Assembly: GCA_018894105.1 (NCBI GenBank)
Contig: CM032126.1
Span: forward strand, 11,249,001-11,313,000
DNA: 64,000 nucleotides
Source: Jacaranda mimosifolia
Taxonomy: Eukaryota > Streptophyta > Magnoliopsida > Lamiales > Bignoniaceae
Direction of reading: 5' to 3'
This document shows, in pieces, positions 1-13,600 of the stretch. Each line of letters starts with the position of its first letter. The first letter of the stretch is position 1. The notes under the pieces were generated by a model. It had not been told where the DNA came from. It saw only the letters and a list, made by a program, of their open reading frames with translations, and did no database searches. The translations under genes were made by a program, and so were the position numbers.

Positions 1-3000
1 AGGATCGGCTTAGGATTTGCACCAAGTGAGCCAATTAAAATATGTGTGATAAGGAAAAATAAGTGCGTCAATGTCCAACAGATCACGGTTAAGAAAGATA
101 AAAATAATGGAGGTCAAAAGTTAAGTGATCATCACATCTCTGTATTTGATCGACTGAGCACTCATACCAACCGTCCTTCTGTCTTTGATAGACTTGGTCA
201 GAATCCACTAATTCGTAAAGGGGCTACTATAAGTCATCGTTCACAAGGTTCGATCTTCAATCAACTCGGAAGTAATGCTACAGAAAAAGTAAGAAAAAGA
301 AGTAATCGTGATGAAATTGATATGATGGAGTTGAGAACTGAAGGTCAAAATATTTGCTTACCTCAATCGAGTGAAACCAAATCCTTGATCATAATCATTA
401 ATATGGATAGACCGGTGAAGGTGATGCAACGTACCATGAGACATCCATCTAATGAAGATGATGGACACGAAGATGAAATGGAGATTATCCTAAGTTCTAA
501 TTACATAAGTATTGTAGAAAAGCCAAGCCCTCAGTATCTTAAGGACTTCAATAGATTGATGGTAGGTGGTTTTGTGTGAGCCACAAGCTATCCTAGGTAG
601 AGAACGATGCTTATTCTTATTGTGAAAGCAAATGGAATTATGCAATAGAAGGTTGCATTTCAAAGGGTAGAGGTCATAGACACTATACAATCTAATGATG
701 AAGAAGACAATAAGCTACACTCATGTTATCATATTGCTATTAGTGAAGAGTCTGGCTCAGCTATCTCTGAAGATGATATCCAAAAAGCTCATCCACAACT
801 TGAAGATGGTGGACAGGCAACTATGGATGAACTTAAAGCATTAAATCTTGGCATAACAGAGGAGCCATGCCCTATATTCGTAAGTTCCCTTTTAAGCATT
901 GAAGAGGAAGAGCGGTACTTAAGAACCTTGAGTGAGTATAGAGATGTCTTTCTTGGACATATAAAGAGATGCTAGGATTGGATCCCAAAGTTGTAATTCA
1001 CCTCGGCATAAGGCATGAGGTGCGCCCAGTGAAGTAATCACAGAGAATTCTCTACCCAAAGCGTGTCCCTCGAATTGAAATTGAAGTAAACAAGCTCATT
1101 GATGCTGGGTTTTTCAGAGAAGTTAAGTATCCAATGTGGATATCTAGCATTGTACCTGTTAAGAAGAAAAATGGCCAAATACGTATTTATGTTGACTTTC
1201 GAAACTGAAATAAGGCATGCTCGAAAGATGATTTTTTGTTACCTATCATTGAGTTCATGGTCGATGCGACCACTGGTTATGAAGCTTTGTCTTTCATAGA
1301 TGGATTCTCAAGATACAACCAAATCAGAATGTCACCACAAGATGAGGAGCGTAAAGCTTTTCGCACTCTAAAGGGAATCTACTGCTATAAGGTGATGCCT
1401 TTTGGGTTAAAGAATGCTGGTGCCACTTACTAATGTGCTAAGTAGAACATATTTGATGAGATGCTGCACAAAATAGTTGAATGCCATGTGGATGATCTGG
1501 TTGTCAAAACTAGAAAAAGAAGTGATCATTTAGTAGATCTTTCGGTGGTATTCGATCAGTTAAGAAAATATAACTTGAAGATAAATCCCCTTAAATGTGT
1601 GTTTAGTGTTACATAGGCAGTTTCTCAGCTTTATAGTCCGTCATTGAGGCATTGAGGTCAATCTTGCAAAGATAAATACTACCAGAAGATACCTGCACCA
1701 AGGAACTTAAAGGAACTATGGAGCTTCCAAGGTAGTCTTGCATTCATAAGAAAGATCATATCAAACCTTGCCAGAAAGTGCCGACCATTCAATCATCTTA
1801 TGAAGAAAAATGCCCCTTTTAGATAGGATCAAGGATGCCAGAATGCTTTTGAAAGTATAAAGAAACACCTCTTAAATGTACTAGTGTTAGGAGCTCTTGT
1901 ACCTAGAAAGCCACTTATATTATATATTGCAGCACAAGAAAGGTCAATTGTCGCTCTTATAGTTCAAGAAAATGAAGCGGGTAAAGAAAAGGAACTATAT
2001 TACCTAAGTAGATCCCTGACTAGAAATGAACTGAAATATTCCCCTATTGAAAAGTTTTGCATAGCATTATTCTACGCCATTAAGAAGCTGAAGCACTATT
2101 TTCAAGCATACTCCATACGACTCATCTCTCATGCTAATCTAGTTAAGTTTGTTATATCAAGACCTGTGCTCTCTAGGCGATTGGCAAAGTGGCCTGTCAT
2201 ATTCAACCAATATGAGATCACCCATGTGCTACAAAAATCTATTAAAAGGCAACCTCTTACTAATTTTTTGGCTGACCATCCTATCCATGCAAAAGGGGAG
2301 CTATCTGATGACCTTCCAGATGAAGATGTTCTCTATATTGAAGTTCTCCCGACATGGATGATGTTCTTCAATGGAGCAGCTAGGTCTGATGGATAGGGGC
2401 AGGGATTGTCTTCGTTTCTCCAGAAAAGCAAGTGTTGACATATTCCGTTGTATTGGGCGAGTTATGCTCCAACAACATTACTGAGTATCAAGTTTGATCA
2501 TTGGGCTTTAGATAGCCTTAGAAATAGAGATTATGGAAATTGAGGTCTATAGCGACTCAAAATTAATCATCAATCAGCTTTTAAAAGAATATGAAGTCAA
2601 GAAAGAGGATCTCGTGCCTTTCTTTCAACAACCCTCAAACTTATTGGAGAAATTTGAAAGTTTCAGCTTAAACCACATCCCGAGAAAAGAGAATAGGATG
2701 GTTGATGCATTGGCTAACCTAGCAACTACTCTTGTTCTGACTGAAGGAGAAACAACAAATATTCCCATATGCAATCAATGGATCGTGCCTCATTTTGCTG
2801 AACCCAATCATGAAAATTCAAATGTCATATCAATATCGATTAGTGATGATCAAGATTGGAGGAGTCCATTGATTGATTATTTAAAGTATGGAAAGTTGAC
2901 GAATTATCCTCGCCATAAGACAGAAGTACGAAGGAGATCGCCTCATTTTATTATATACAAAGATACTTTGTATCATCGATCTTTTGAAAGCAATTATCAA

Positions 3001-4107
3001 CGTTGCTTAAGTGGTGAAGAAGTAATGGAAGCCATGTTTGAAGCACATTCCGGGGTTTGTGGCGCTCACCAGTCTGGTCCTAAGCTCCAATTTTGAATCA
3101 AAAGGATGGGTTACTATTGGCCAATGATGGTCAAAGATTATTTGGGATATACCAAGAGGTGTGACTCTTGCCAACTACATGCAAATTCATACTCTAGCCT
3201 TCGGAGCCCCTACATCCTACTGTTGCTTCATGGCCATTTGATGCTTGGGGTCTCGATGTTGTAGGACCTATTACTCCAAAGTCATCTACTGGTCATGCTT
3301 ATTTATTGGCAGCTACTGATTAATTCTCCAAATAGGTAGAGGCAATTCCTCTTAGAGAGGTAAAGAAGAAAATAGAAATTAAGTTCATCCATTCAAACCT
3401 TATTTTTCGATATGGGGTACCCGCTACATTATCACTGACAATGGGAAGTCGTTCTATAACAAGTTGATGGATAAGTTATGTGCACGGTTTGGTTTCAAGT
3501 AGCATAACTCCTCAATGTACAATGCAGCGGCAAATGGTTTGGTTGAAGCATTCAATGAGACCCTATGCAATCTCCTGAAAAAAATGGTGTCAAAGTTAAA
3601 AAGAGACTGGCACGAGAAAGTTGGAGAAGCACTATGGACATATAGAACGACACATTGAACTGCTACTTAGGCCACTCCATATTCTTTGGTGTACAAAGTT
3701 GAAGTTATTCTCCCACTTGAAAGACAGCTACCTTCACTCCGTGTCGCAATTCAAGAAGGACTCACCATAAAAGATAATGTTTGTCTAGACTCGAAGAATT
3801 GGAAGTGTTGGATAAGAAAAGGTTTGACGCTCAATAGCACATTGAGTGCTACCAAGCTCAAATGACGAGAGCATTCAACAAGAAAGTTTGCCCTCAATCA
3901 TTTCAAGTTGGGGATCTGGTCCTAATAGTGAAGAGGCCAATTACCATCACCCAACAAATGGAAAACAAGTTTATATCAAAATAAGATGGCCCTTATGTGG
4001 TGAAAGAACCTTACACAAACAATGCATATAAGTTGGTGGATAAAGATGGATTGCGTATTAACCCTATAAATGATGATGATGATAAGTGTATGCACGTATT
4101 CTGCTAA
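1..4107 (+). pseudogene. Ty3/gypsy retrotransposon pol, decayed, 5' end outside window
   Basis: This is a Ty3/gypsy polyprotein broken by many stops and frameshifts. In order: the linker before reverse transcriptase (46-980, with two VFDRL repeats), reverse transcriptase (about 1000-1600), RNase H (about 1884-2760) and integrase (about 2900-3800), ending at a TAA at 4105-4107. Visible RT landmarks are MPFGLKNAGATY near 1396-1431 and the catalytic box near 1483, where the usual YVDD reads HVDD. RNase H shows YSDSKLIINQLL near 2550. The integrase zinc-finger pattern is visible at 2970-3190 (GVCGAHQ, then CDSCQLHA). The domain order PR-RT-RH-INT is that of Ty3/gypsy, and no chromodomain is visible. 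With so many breaks it cannot encode a functional polyprotein. Its layout (pol, antisense ORF, LTR) is repeated by the element that starts at about 8000. Confidence 0.9.
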
Positions 4108-4316
4108 TTCCTCTAAAGGTAATGAAGAACTTGGAGCATCCACAAAAAATGTTGAATTCATATTAATATTGTCTAAATCAAGAACCTTCGATCTCTTTTT
4201 AAACTGTTATTAGTTGCTGGATTCATCATTAGAGAGTGACAAGGCAAAATCACTTCATTTCCTTCAGTTAGACTAGCTGTAGGGACAAGCTTGGGAGTCG
4301 AGTCCACATGAAGAGT

Positions 4317-6169
4317 TCATTTTTTCTTAGAAGGCATTTGTACGGATTCCATGCCAACAACTGGATCTCGATGAGATGGAGCAACTTCACCATCCTTGGA
4401 ACCCTGTCTTAAAGCCCTTTCAGATCTTTTGGGATTCATATCTGTGGGTTGATTAAGTTTGAGAATGATTTTTGTGTTTTTCCCCAAATAAACCTTCAAA
4501 TGTTCAGCCCACCAATTTGCATATTCCTTCGTAACCAAAGGCAATGAGGATGAACTACTTAGTACAATTAGCTTGAAAGATGTGCCCAACAAAGTACAAG
4601 ATTGCCAAAGTCCAACAAGTTTAACCAACTCATATGTAAGAATTTTCCTCTTTAAGTAGCCAGGAATATCTTAACAAAAACCATGTTGCCGGCTAAACCA
4701 ATGAGGACTATAAGCTTCAAATAATACATATTGTCCCACTTTGGAATGTCAAGTAGCTACACTACAACACCACGAAAAGATCTTTATAGGTATTGGATAT
4801 GCTCGCATTGTCTGTCACTAAGGTTTGCCCTTGTGTGGCACAAGTTTTGAAGCTTTGAGGGATTAATATTGTGGAATAACTCGCGTGCCTCAATGAGTTC
4901 AAAGTGTTTAGCCATATTCTCTCTTGCATATTTCACCATCGGAGATCCAACTGATTCAAGTTTGGATAGAAAATATGTTTGAAGATAGTGTTCCAATCCA
5001 GCTATACACATAATGAATAGGAAATATAGTAGTGGACTCGCTCAAGCTCTTTGAGATAGATATCTCTCTCAAACCACAGTAAATGTTTGCTAATATGGGA
5101 ACTGCTAAAGAAAAACAATCGCCACGAGCCATTTTACTTAAAACTTTAAAAAAAGAAACACATACCTTATCAACTTTGTGATATGGTAAAGTAAAGCTGC
5201 ATAACCAACATGAAAGGAAAGCAACTAAATAAGTTTCATCCCTAATATCCTTTTCAATCTCTAGCATTAAAAAGGGGCTCATCATACTCCTTAGTGCGTA
5301 TAAAAGAGATATGTTGATGTTCCCACAAGGATTGTGAGATAGCCTTGGCTTGACAAGTCTCTTTCTGTATAACCTTGAAGGTGGTTGTGCATATCTAGTC
5401 GAGTCTTTGAACCGAAACCCAACCCAGTGAGAAATAGATACACCATTGGAGTCCTTCAGAAACATATGGTGTGCTGCGAATAAATACTTGCAGCTTCACG
5501 GCAAAGAAAGTTGGCAGGTATTGGCATCAAGAAGCTCCTTAGTAGATGGGCAACTTCATCATAGAAATCTCCACGTATCGGCAGTCCACAAAGTTGACAA
5601 AGAACCCATAAAAAGATCGATAATTCTCTAATAGCAGTATGCAGTATGTTCGTAAAAGGGCACCATAGCTCAAGGAATGCTTGGAGGACATTCTTGTTGC
5701 AAATGTATGTGAAAAGGGAAGCATGAATAGCTGCATAGATCTTGGATAGACAAAGAGTGTCTGCATGATGGCCCAGCACGTCTTCTGGTTACTCCCATTA
5801 GCTGGTGTGAAAGGATACCTCATCAAACTTGGATGCTAGACTTCTCCACGAGCCTCTATTGATGCTGAGATGGTGGGTCGAAAGTGACAATTCTATATGC
5901 ATGGCTCTAATATCATGAAGTGATGATTTCAACAGCAAGATCTTGGAACGATCAAAAATATCGAAATGCTAATCAATCGTCTCCTTAGTTGTCTCCTCGG
6001 ACCATTCAGCAACATGCATGGAGTGGTTAGATCAAACCTTAGAGGATTAAGAATCTACAACTGCTTCATACACATATAAAGTAGTGCTTTTGGCTTTGGA
6101 GAAATCTTTGTCACCTTGAATCCTAGTGCATGGAGTTGGTTCACTACGATCTTTTATATCCATCTTCAT
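4317..6169 (-). pseudogene. Plant mobile domain (PMD)-type pseudogene, antisense within gypsy element
   Basis: Read on the - strand from an ATG at 6169 to a stop at 4317, interrupted by several stops and frameshifts. PMD landmarks appear in the family order: SIFLWVLCQLCGLPIRGDFY (around 5600), DETYLVAFLSCWLCSFTLP (around 5230), an FSLAVPILANIYCGL-like segment (around 5090), then FPIHYVYSW, and finally a YANWWAEHLKVYL segment with a Trp pair near 4520. PMD proteins (PF10536; MAIN and MAIL1 in Arabidopsis are host members) also occur inside plant transposons. Here the ORF lies between gypsy pol and an LTR but in the opposite orientation, the place where Tat-lineage elements carry additional antisense ORFs. 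A host gene fragment is the alternative, but the same arrangement recurs at 21.4-24.4 kb, which favours an element-borne ORF. Confidence 0.75.
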
Positions 6170-7275
6170 GGCTTTGCTAAAATTTTGAATGTAAAGCAAG
6201 TTATTTGAATAAGAAGGAATGTGAAGAAAAGAAAGAAAACAACATAATGATTTGCTCCAAAGAAAAGAGGAATTACATCAATATTCTACCTTTCACCAAC
6301 TTAAAGTAGCAGAAGTAGAATACAATTTTAATGAAGGGGTTGTAAAGCCGACAATCCCTGATGAAAGCTTGTGAAACCTGCGGAAAAGAAACAATGGATT
6401 AGGAATGTAGTAGAGGTACTTTCTCTTGAAAATTTTCACAAATAGATGCTGATGAAAAATGGCTTTCTAAAATCACAGCAAACAACGCTCAACAATTTAT
6501 CAATCAGGAGGCAAGATCGTCCAACAGAGGATAACTGATCAAATTCCAAAGGAAATTCACTGCCTTCACCCCACTTTCAATTGCATTGAGAAAACTATGC
6601 ATTAGGGGCCTTTTTAAAGCATCCTCCATACAGGCAGCATGGAAATTTTCCATGTTCATTCAAGATTCTCAAGAGGAAAAAAAGATATGTATGTAGGGTT
6701 TGGAATTGAGTTGCTATGACCATTATTTCTATCAAAGGCTCTTACCCAAAAAAAAATAGAGAGGAGAAGGAATGATTTCGCCCGCCAAAAGAAGTTTCTG
6801 TAATTTTGGTCTCCTGACATGATATTGCTATGGAAGTGAAATCTATTACTTACCAAGGAAAACCTATGGCTGGTTAACTTTCTATTTAAATTGTAGAAAT
6901 CAGCATAGGTCCATGCTCTTTTTTTATATAAAAAAAGAAGAGGGGGGTACAAAATCTGTAAGTTGGAAAAAATAGCTTGAATAAGGCGTGTTGTTCGACA
7001 TGGAAACAAACCTGCATGCTGATTTCCTTGTTGTAAGATTTGAAATGAGCGTGCCGCTATTATTTTGATCATTATTAGAAAGAAAAAAAGGTATTTTAGT
7101 CCAAAATGCTAGCTGATGCACTTTACACATGGGTTTCCCTACTAAGTTTATTGTAAGGGCTTTTGTCCTTAGTTAATCAATTTATGTGGCATATTAAATA
7201 AATAAATTTGTGATGAGCATTTCAAATATTGCCTCTCATTCGTAGTTGGCATGCTGTTCACCGAATTTTCAAGTG
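6170..7275. other. Gypsy-element spacer between antisense ORF and LTR
   Basis: No convincing coding signal in either strand. The ORFs here are low-complexity translations without family motifs. The segment lies between the start of the antisense PMD pseudogene and a purine-rich stretch AAGTGGGGGC at 7271-7280 that looks like a polypurine tract, so it is probably the untranslated leader or promoter of the antisense ORF. Confidence 0.4.
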
Positions 7276-7990
7276 GGGGCATCTATTGCCGTTAAAATTT
7301 TATTATGATAAAATACCATTTGATAGCCCATATAAATTGGGTATTAATTGGGTCCCAAATTGAAGTTCATAATAAATTTGGGCTTTATAAAATGGGCCAA
7401 TCCAAAATGAATTATAATTTTTTTTTTTTTTGTTTTAGATTAGCTAATTGGGCCAAAATAAATTTTAATATTTTTCATTAGTTAATTAAACCCATCTCAA
7501 GTGGTATCCAAGCCCAAGGGGAGACTGAAGCTATAAGTCATCAAACCCTAAATTGTGCCTATAAAAAAAGGTGATGGGACACATACCACACATCAAGAAA
7601 TTCATACATTAAGAGAAATTCAAGCTTCAAAGTTCTCAAGTTCAATCTCTCGCCCCAAACAAGTGCTCCAACTACAAAGGTTCTACATCTTCTTCAAAAG
7701 CATCCAAATTCTAAAAACCTTGATATCAAAACAAATACTTGACTTCAAGGTAGTTCGTGATTTCATCCACAAATCTAGGAAGGAATTATGTATCTAATTC
7801 AAGAACGAGCATCAAGCCCTTGAATCACGTTCCAAGGAGAAGAATCAGAGGATTTAGTCTTCAATTACAGAGACATTTTCCAGAGATTTTAACCACTTTC
7901 ATTTTTATTAAACATTGAATTTGTCCTTATTTTTTCTTGTCTTGTAATTCTTTTTGCAGACTTAAAATTTGTGTGAACAATTGTCTCTAT
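7276..7990 (+). repeat. LTR-like segment shared by two gypsy copies
   Basis: The segment begins just after a polypurine-like AAGTGGGGGC and is AT-rich. It contains a TATA-like CTATAAAAAAGG near 7559 followed by CAAGCTTC-rich leader-like sequence, as expected of U3-R-U5. Upstream lies a complete gypsy pol plus antisense ORF; directly downstream (about 8000) a second gypsy internal region of the same family begins. No second copy of this LTR was found in the window to compare with, so both ends are approximate. Confidence 0.5.
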
Positions 7991-7999
7991 CAAAACTTA

Positions 8000-8437
8000 A
8001 TGCAGAAAATCCATTTCCTCACCCGCTCAAAAGGTTTGTTTGCCTAACTCAAGGAGCTAAGAGAGAACACGAAGAATCTCTACAACTTTAAAGTGACGAG
8101 TGGTTTGATCCAAAAGCTTACAAACTTCTTATCAAAGCTGATTACAACTCACAAAAAGGTTCTACCTTGAGAAAACTACCTTTTAAGACTATTGAATTCT
8201 ACCTTGCCAAAACTACCTCCTGAGTTGATGGCATTTCGTACCCCTAAGGGTGTATATCGTTATAAAGTGATATTTTTCAAATTAAAAAATATTGGCGCCA
8301 CATATTAAAGGGCTATGCAGAAGATCTTTGATGAGATGCTGCACAAAACATTGAATGTTGTGCTGATAATGTGGTTATGAAGCCCAAGAAGCAAGAAGGT
8401 CATCTCCACGATTTGAGACAAATCTTTCAACAGCTAA
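8000..8437 (+). pseudogene. Second Ty3/gypsy polyprotein, left part, cut by Harbinger insertion
   Basis: This is a truncated and internally deleted gypsy coding region. At about 8110-8165 it encodes a segment beginning FDPKAYKLLIKADYN, typical of the region before protease/RT in this family. It then jumps to reverse transcriptase (AFRTPKGVYRYKV near 8233, then a FxLKNxGATY box near 8280, RAMQKIFDEML near 8310). The coding sequence stops in the middle of RT at a TAA (8435-8437), where the 9.4-kb Harbinger element begins. The same reading frame resumes at 17850. Stops inside both parts show the copy was decaying or has decayed since. Confidence 0.85.
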
Positions 8438-8650
8438 AGTGGTGATTGGTATGCAAGAATAAAATTAGGTGGGAACAGAATGACTCCAGGAATGGAATGA
8501 AAATGGGGAAAAAATGATGTTAGTAATACTTATCGTATGATTGGTATGCGCAAGGAATGAGAAATGAATAAAATCCTCATTCTTTGCTTGGATTCCAATC
8601 CTATGATTGATAAGTGGGAATGATTGATAGCAATGGAATGAAATTATTTT
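8438..8650. repeat. Left terminal/subterminal region of Harbinger element 1
   Basis: GATTGGTATGC near the tip is followed by repeated AGGAATGGAATGA-type motifs, matched in reverse complement at the right end (about 17750-17849). The inverted match is clear for the GATTGGT core and imperfect beyond it, consistent with an old element. Confidence 0.7.
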
Positions 8651-9490
8651 TTATGACCAAATTACCCTTTATGAAAATTTATTAAAATAAAATTATTTGC
8701 TTACAAAATTCTTTTGTGTATTATATTAAATATTCTAGTCAAAATTAAATACATTATTTCTTTGAAAACACACTTTTTTCTTCACGATCAAACTATTCTA
8801 GTACTTGAATCAACAAAAAAGTTCATCAATTTATTCATGTATTTTGCACCAATTTTTAGTTAAAGTGACTACTGCTTGGATTTAATGTTTAAAGATGAAT
8901 TTTGTATGGGATTGGAAGAGATAAGGGGGAGTTTGGAGGGGCATCCATAACCACAAATATGGATTTATTCAAGGAATGTAATAACCTAAACAATTATACG
9001 TATGTATATGGATATGCTTGAGATTTTGTAATATTCCAAAGGATTTCAATTAAATTCTCTTTGAGATTTGCACACGGGATGACTCAGTGCATCAAACTAC
9101 AAAGGAAATGAAAATACAAAAGGATAAGGTGGAGCCTTCCATTTGCATTATGTTCTAATGATAATTTTTTTTTATTTATGTGATAAATAATTTTTTGCTA
9201 TCTTGGAAACTGTTTTATGCATTCAAACAATTACTGAAGCAATATCAAAAAAATATTCTAGTAGTTATTTGATGGAGCATCCAATATCTCATCATAATTG
9301 TTTGATCAATATGTTTAGACAAAGAAATTTGAAAAACATTTGAACAGGCAAAAGGATTCAACAAAGTAATTAAAAAATAAGATAACCAATTCATTTAGCT
9401 AGAAACCATTCCTACCAAAAAGAAAAAACTAAACTTACTATAAAATAATTATGCATAGGCAAAAACTTTAAACATCACCACTTAGAATAG
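8651..9490. other. Noncoding DNA inside Harbinger element 1
   Basis: AT-rich sequence between the left end and the SANT/Myb gene. No coding segment or recognisable repeat seen. Confidence 0.5.
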
Positions 9491-10485
9491 CTATGACCAA
9501 CTATTTTTACCTTCATCAGTCATGCTAAAGAATACATAAGTTAACTCATGGTCACCAGTAATATGGTGCACTACTTTGATAACTTCACTGGTAGTAAGGT
9601 TAGGGATATTTCTTATCTCAAAATCATTTTTTTGTCTCTTTTCTGAAATCTCAACATTAACCCCAATTACTTTGCTAAAAATTTAACTAGCTTTGGCAAT
9701 TTCGTTTCCAGTAACCGAAGTTGCATATGTAATACCATCTACCATAAAGCTCATATTATCAGTACTTCTACTTCTTCTTCTTTTCTTCTTTTAATCCTAG
9801 CCTCCTTCATCTCTTGGAAATTGTATAGGAGAGAATGATATGGAAGCATCAATATCATCAAGGCCATTTTCCATAGTAGAATTAACATCATTATAAGTAT
9901 CATCATAAGCTTCTTCTCTTTAACCTTCCATCATATCACGAGACCTTTAGCATTAATTCCGATGGCCTGATCTTTTCCAAAAATAACAATAAAATCTTAA
10001 TAAAAAGAAAATGACTTGTTTTGTCAAGTTAAATATGTAGGATGACTTTGCAAAAAAATTTCAATATCAATATGTTACTTTAAAATAACATAATTAACAG
10101 TATGAGCAATAATCAATAGAATATGCAAACCTAAAGATATGAATCTCACAGCTTTTTCTGCAGTAATACATTTTTTAATTGGATCCATCCCAAAGCCACT
10201 TGTATTGGGGCTATTTAACATATCATACACTATATGAAAATCCCTCCTTAAGGTTTTAATTCTTGACTCAATAAAAGAATTAACCTTCAAGCCTAAGTTT
10301 AGCAAAGAAATTTTCAACTTCTCCTCTACAAAATTTGGATAGCCAGGTTTAAATCTATTTCCAACTTTATATGTTCCAAGACTTACTGTGTCGAGAAATG
10401 CTTTAACTAGCTTGGCATCTTCTTCAGACTTCCATTTCCTTTTATTATTTCCACAGCCTCTCGTATCTTGATTTACATTCTTCAT
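9491..10485 (-). pseudogene. SANT/Myb-like protein of Harbinger element 1
   Basis: Exon 1 (10485 down to about 10160) encodes a Myb/SANT-like DNA-binding domain (PF12776 type). Landmarks are KRKWKSEEDAKLVKAFLDTV near the start, IESRIKTLRRDFHIVYDML in the middle and NTSGFGMDPIKK near the end. The usual continuation is missing at the exon end, where a GTGAGA donor-like site follows. A second segment (about 9970-9491) contains DQAIGINAKGLV, a serine/lysine-rich stretch, and IPNLTTSEVIKVVHHI with VFFSMTDEG, the normal tail of this family. The second part holds stops and a frame change. In Pong/PIF elements this protein is required along with the transposase for transposition and is thought to bind the element ends. 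Called a pseudogene because of the breaks in the second exon. Confidence 0.8.
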
Positions 10486-10619
10486 TCTTTATAGGATTAA
10501 ACCATACAGAAAAACAACAAAAGATAAGCATAAAAGTTAAAAAATATTATAAAATTATAATTATCACTACAAAATTAATGACAAAGGAATAGTTAAAACA
10601 ATATCAATTGATAAAGACA

Positions 10620-13600
10620 TGTAGTGCCCTGCTCGAGATGTGTCGACTTGGCTCAACGTGCTACCTAAAACCTCGTGCAGTCTTTCTGTATAATAAACAT
10701 TTCAAACTCAAAGTATAGAATTTCCATAATCAAAATTTTCCAACGATCAACTTAATCAGGAGATCAAGATCACACTTTAGTATTGTCAATACCTATCAAT
10801 CTTATTTATATCAATAACTCAACTGATTACAATGTTTTTATACATTCATTAAACTTATTACCTCATGTATTATATGGTTTGGGCTCTCGTCTTCACTTGT
10901 TCATACCCGAAGTAAAGAACAGAAGGAACAATACAAGAGTTGTAAGTTCAAATGACTTATTGAGTTAGTGTGCTGATGAATAACTTAAATGTATCCTCAC
11001 GTCGATCATGAGTCAAAATAGAAATAACTATTTTTACATACTCTCTTTAATTTAAGAAAGAGATACCTTTTTCCCAAGAAGGGGAAACAAAAATCCACAT
11101 CCATTACTTCTCATTGGAAAGATTACTTTCAAAGTTTTAAGTGATCCATCTCAACACCATCTCATACTAGTGATGAGACTTCACAAAATTCAGTGCCTTT
11201 TCAAGAAAGTTGTTAAACTTTAAGAGAGACAAAATGATCGACATAGTTTTCAAGCAGTTAATTGATTTTTATAAAACGCTCAAGTTCCAAAATATAAATA
11301 TCAAAATGTATCAATCAATTTCATAATAGGATGTCAGTGGTTCTTCGACCTTATCCCTCTAAATTTTGAGTGATTAGCTCGGACAATCAATCAATTAATA
11401 GCATGAACAGTTACATGCATGTCCGATGCTCACGTAGCTAGCCTCTAACTAATGTGAGGCCGGACTCCCTCAAGGGAGGTACTAGTCAAAAGTCTCTAAC
11501 CAACAACTCGACACCATCCAGTATACTTCCAAATCTAACCCTGGGCCAAAATTCGTACTTCCCCTAAGGTGTCCTTCTAAGGTGTTATTATCATAGTCAA
11601 CAATTTCCAACAGCATTTTCAGTTCAGTTGTCGCTTGGCCATGCTAATTTAACAGTCAGTATTCAATAATCATGGCGGCGATAAGAAAGCATAGTTTGAA
11701 ATATTCATTGCATTTTACAACATAATCACCAATCTCTTAGTAAAGCAGTATAAATCAGTGTTTAAATAGTAAATAACAATCAGTGTAAAGCCGTCGATTT
11801 ATGGACAAGATTTGTAATTTATTTGCTCTTCAAAAGTCATGCAAAAGTAAATCAGTTTAGTATATAGTTTCCAAATCCAATAATTTAAAGTATTTCATGA
11901 ATTTAAATAGTAATGGCTTAAATATCGTAAAATAAAGAAGAGTAGTTTGGTTAGACTTTCAGAAATGATGCACGGGCTGGAGAATAATATTGAGTAGAGC
12001 ACATAATAGGTCTCTCAATCCCAACATAGAAAGAATGAGCGGCAATAATATATTTACTATCATATGTGATCTTTCCCCATAGAGGAAATCTCATACTATT
12101 GAGTACAAACTCACTTGGTAGGTGCAGAAAGGTTCTCTTAGCCATTTGGACATCGCACAACCTTATTTCTTGGTCAATCCAAGGACTAATATAAGATAAC
12201 CCGAGTTATCAGCGAATAAATTCTCTAAATCGTGTATATAAGAGCAATTAGTTTTCTTATTGAACCATAAGGCTTAATTTATTCTATTCTAACAAATTTT
12301 TTAAATCTTTATTTCATACTTAAATACTTAAGACAATTGAATGTGGTACCCTTTAATTCAACCAATTAATAAATGGGTTATTGGTATGATTGTCTTTGGT
12401 TAGTATCATCATTGATGTGTCATTTAGGGTCCAATACTCAATAGGTATTTGTTGTTATAAAATTTAGGTTCGATTATATCTAATTTTAAACAACTCCAAT
12501 TTCTCAAATACATGGTACTCTTATTATTGTGAGACTATACTTATTTGAGTCTAATCATTCTCATTTTCATTATCTAAAGCTCCAAACATCTTAATATCTT
12601 TTATATACTCAGGTTGACTCAAGTCTTAAATTATTCAAACCCATTTTAATCATTTGATAATACATAGAGGTTTATAAATTAGTTAGTTACGTTTTCCTAG
12701 TTTATCATGTTCAAATTTGATAATTTATTTTCATTCTAACATTCATATAACTTGATCTCCAAATTACACTTAATCCTACCTTGTTTATAAGTTATAAAGT
12801 CTAAGGACATAAATATAAATTTATATTTCTTAACTTACTAATCTTAGATCTTATAATTAATTCTTAGTTCAATACTTACAAAATTAAATCATCGACTTGA
12901 GTCAAACTATAATTTAATAATCTTGATTTAATAAAAATTTAATTGAAATTGTGAAAATTTACCCAAATTGGATTGAATCAAGATCCATTCTCAAGTTGCG
13001 AATAACCAGATGAGCTCATAATTGACTTTTGAGTCTTCTGCCAGCACGCAGCCGGAGGTGGAGGCCACCAACACCAAGAGGTGGCTCTCTTTTCAATGAG
13101 TAAAACCCCTCAACTAATTATGGATTCTGACACCGGCAAGCCGGTCAATTGACCACCTTAAGAAATTGTAACCCTAATGCCACCTTAGTGTTGCAACACT
13201 CAATTCTTTGCCACCGGCCATCCAAAACCTGAATTAAAGCTAAGGAAACACTCATCCTTCCAAGCTCTTCAAAATCCCTCACTTAATTTCTTAACGCACT
13301 GCCGTTCGTTCAACCAATTGGCTAAAAACTGCCCAGCACTGCCTTAGCACCACCACTTTTAATTCTCCACTACTGCCAGTCCAATCCTAAAATTGACATC
13401 ACCCATCATTTACCCATGAAATTTCGATCACAACCCCTGAAGGCCCATCCGATTTCCATTGCCGGAAGTGGTAGAACCTCCGCCACCACCGCATGCCCGC
13501 CATCACCCTCAAATTTTGGTGAAATTTTTCAATAGTTTCAATCAAGTTTGTTATGATTTTGTTCACTGTGTTAGATTTGAGTTTTATGGCCAGAATTCAA

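Noticed and set aside
4784..5826. Overlapping - strand ORFs taken as separate genes
   Set aside because: They are frameshifted pieces of one PMD-type pseudogene whose motifs run in family order.
6656..7130. Two overlapping - strand ORFs of 138 and 68 residues
   Set aside because: No motif, AT-driven composition, and located in the untranslated spacer of a gypsy element.
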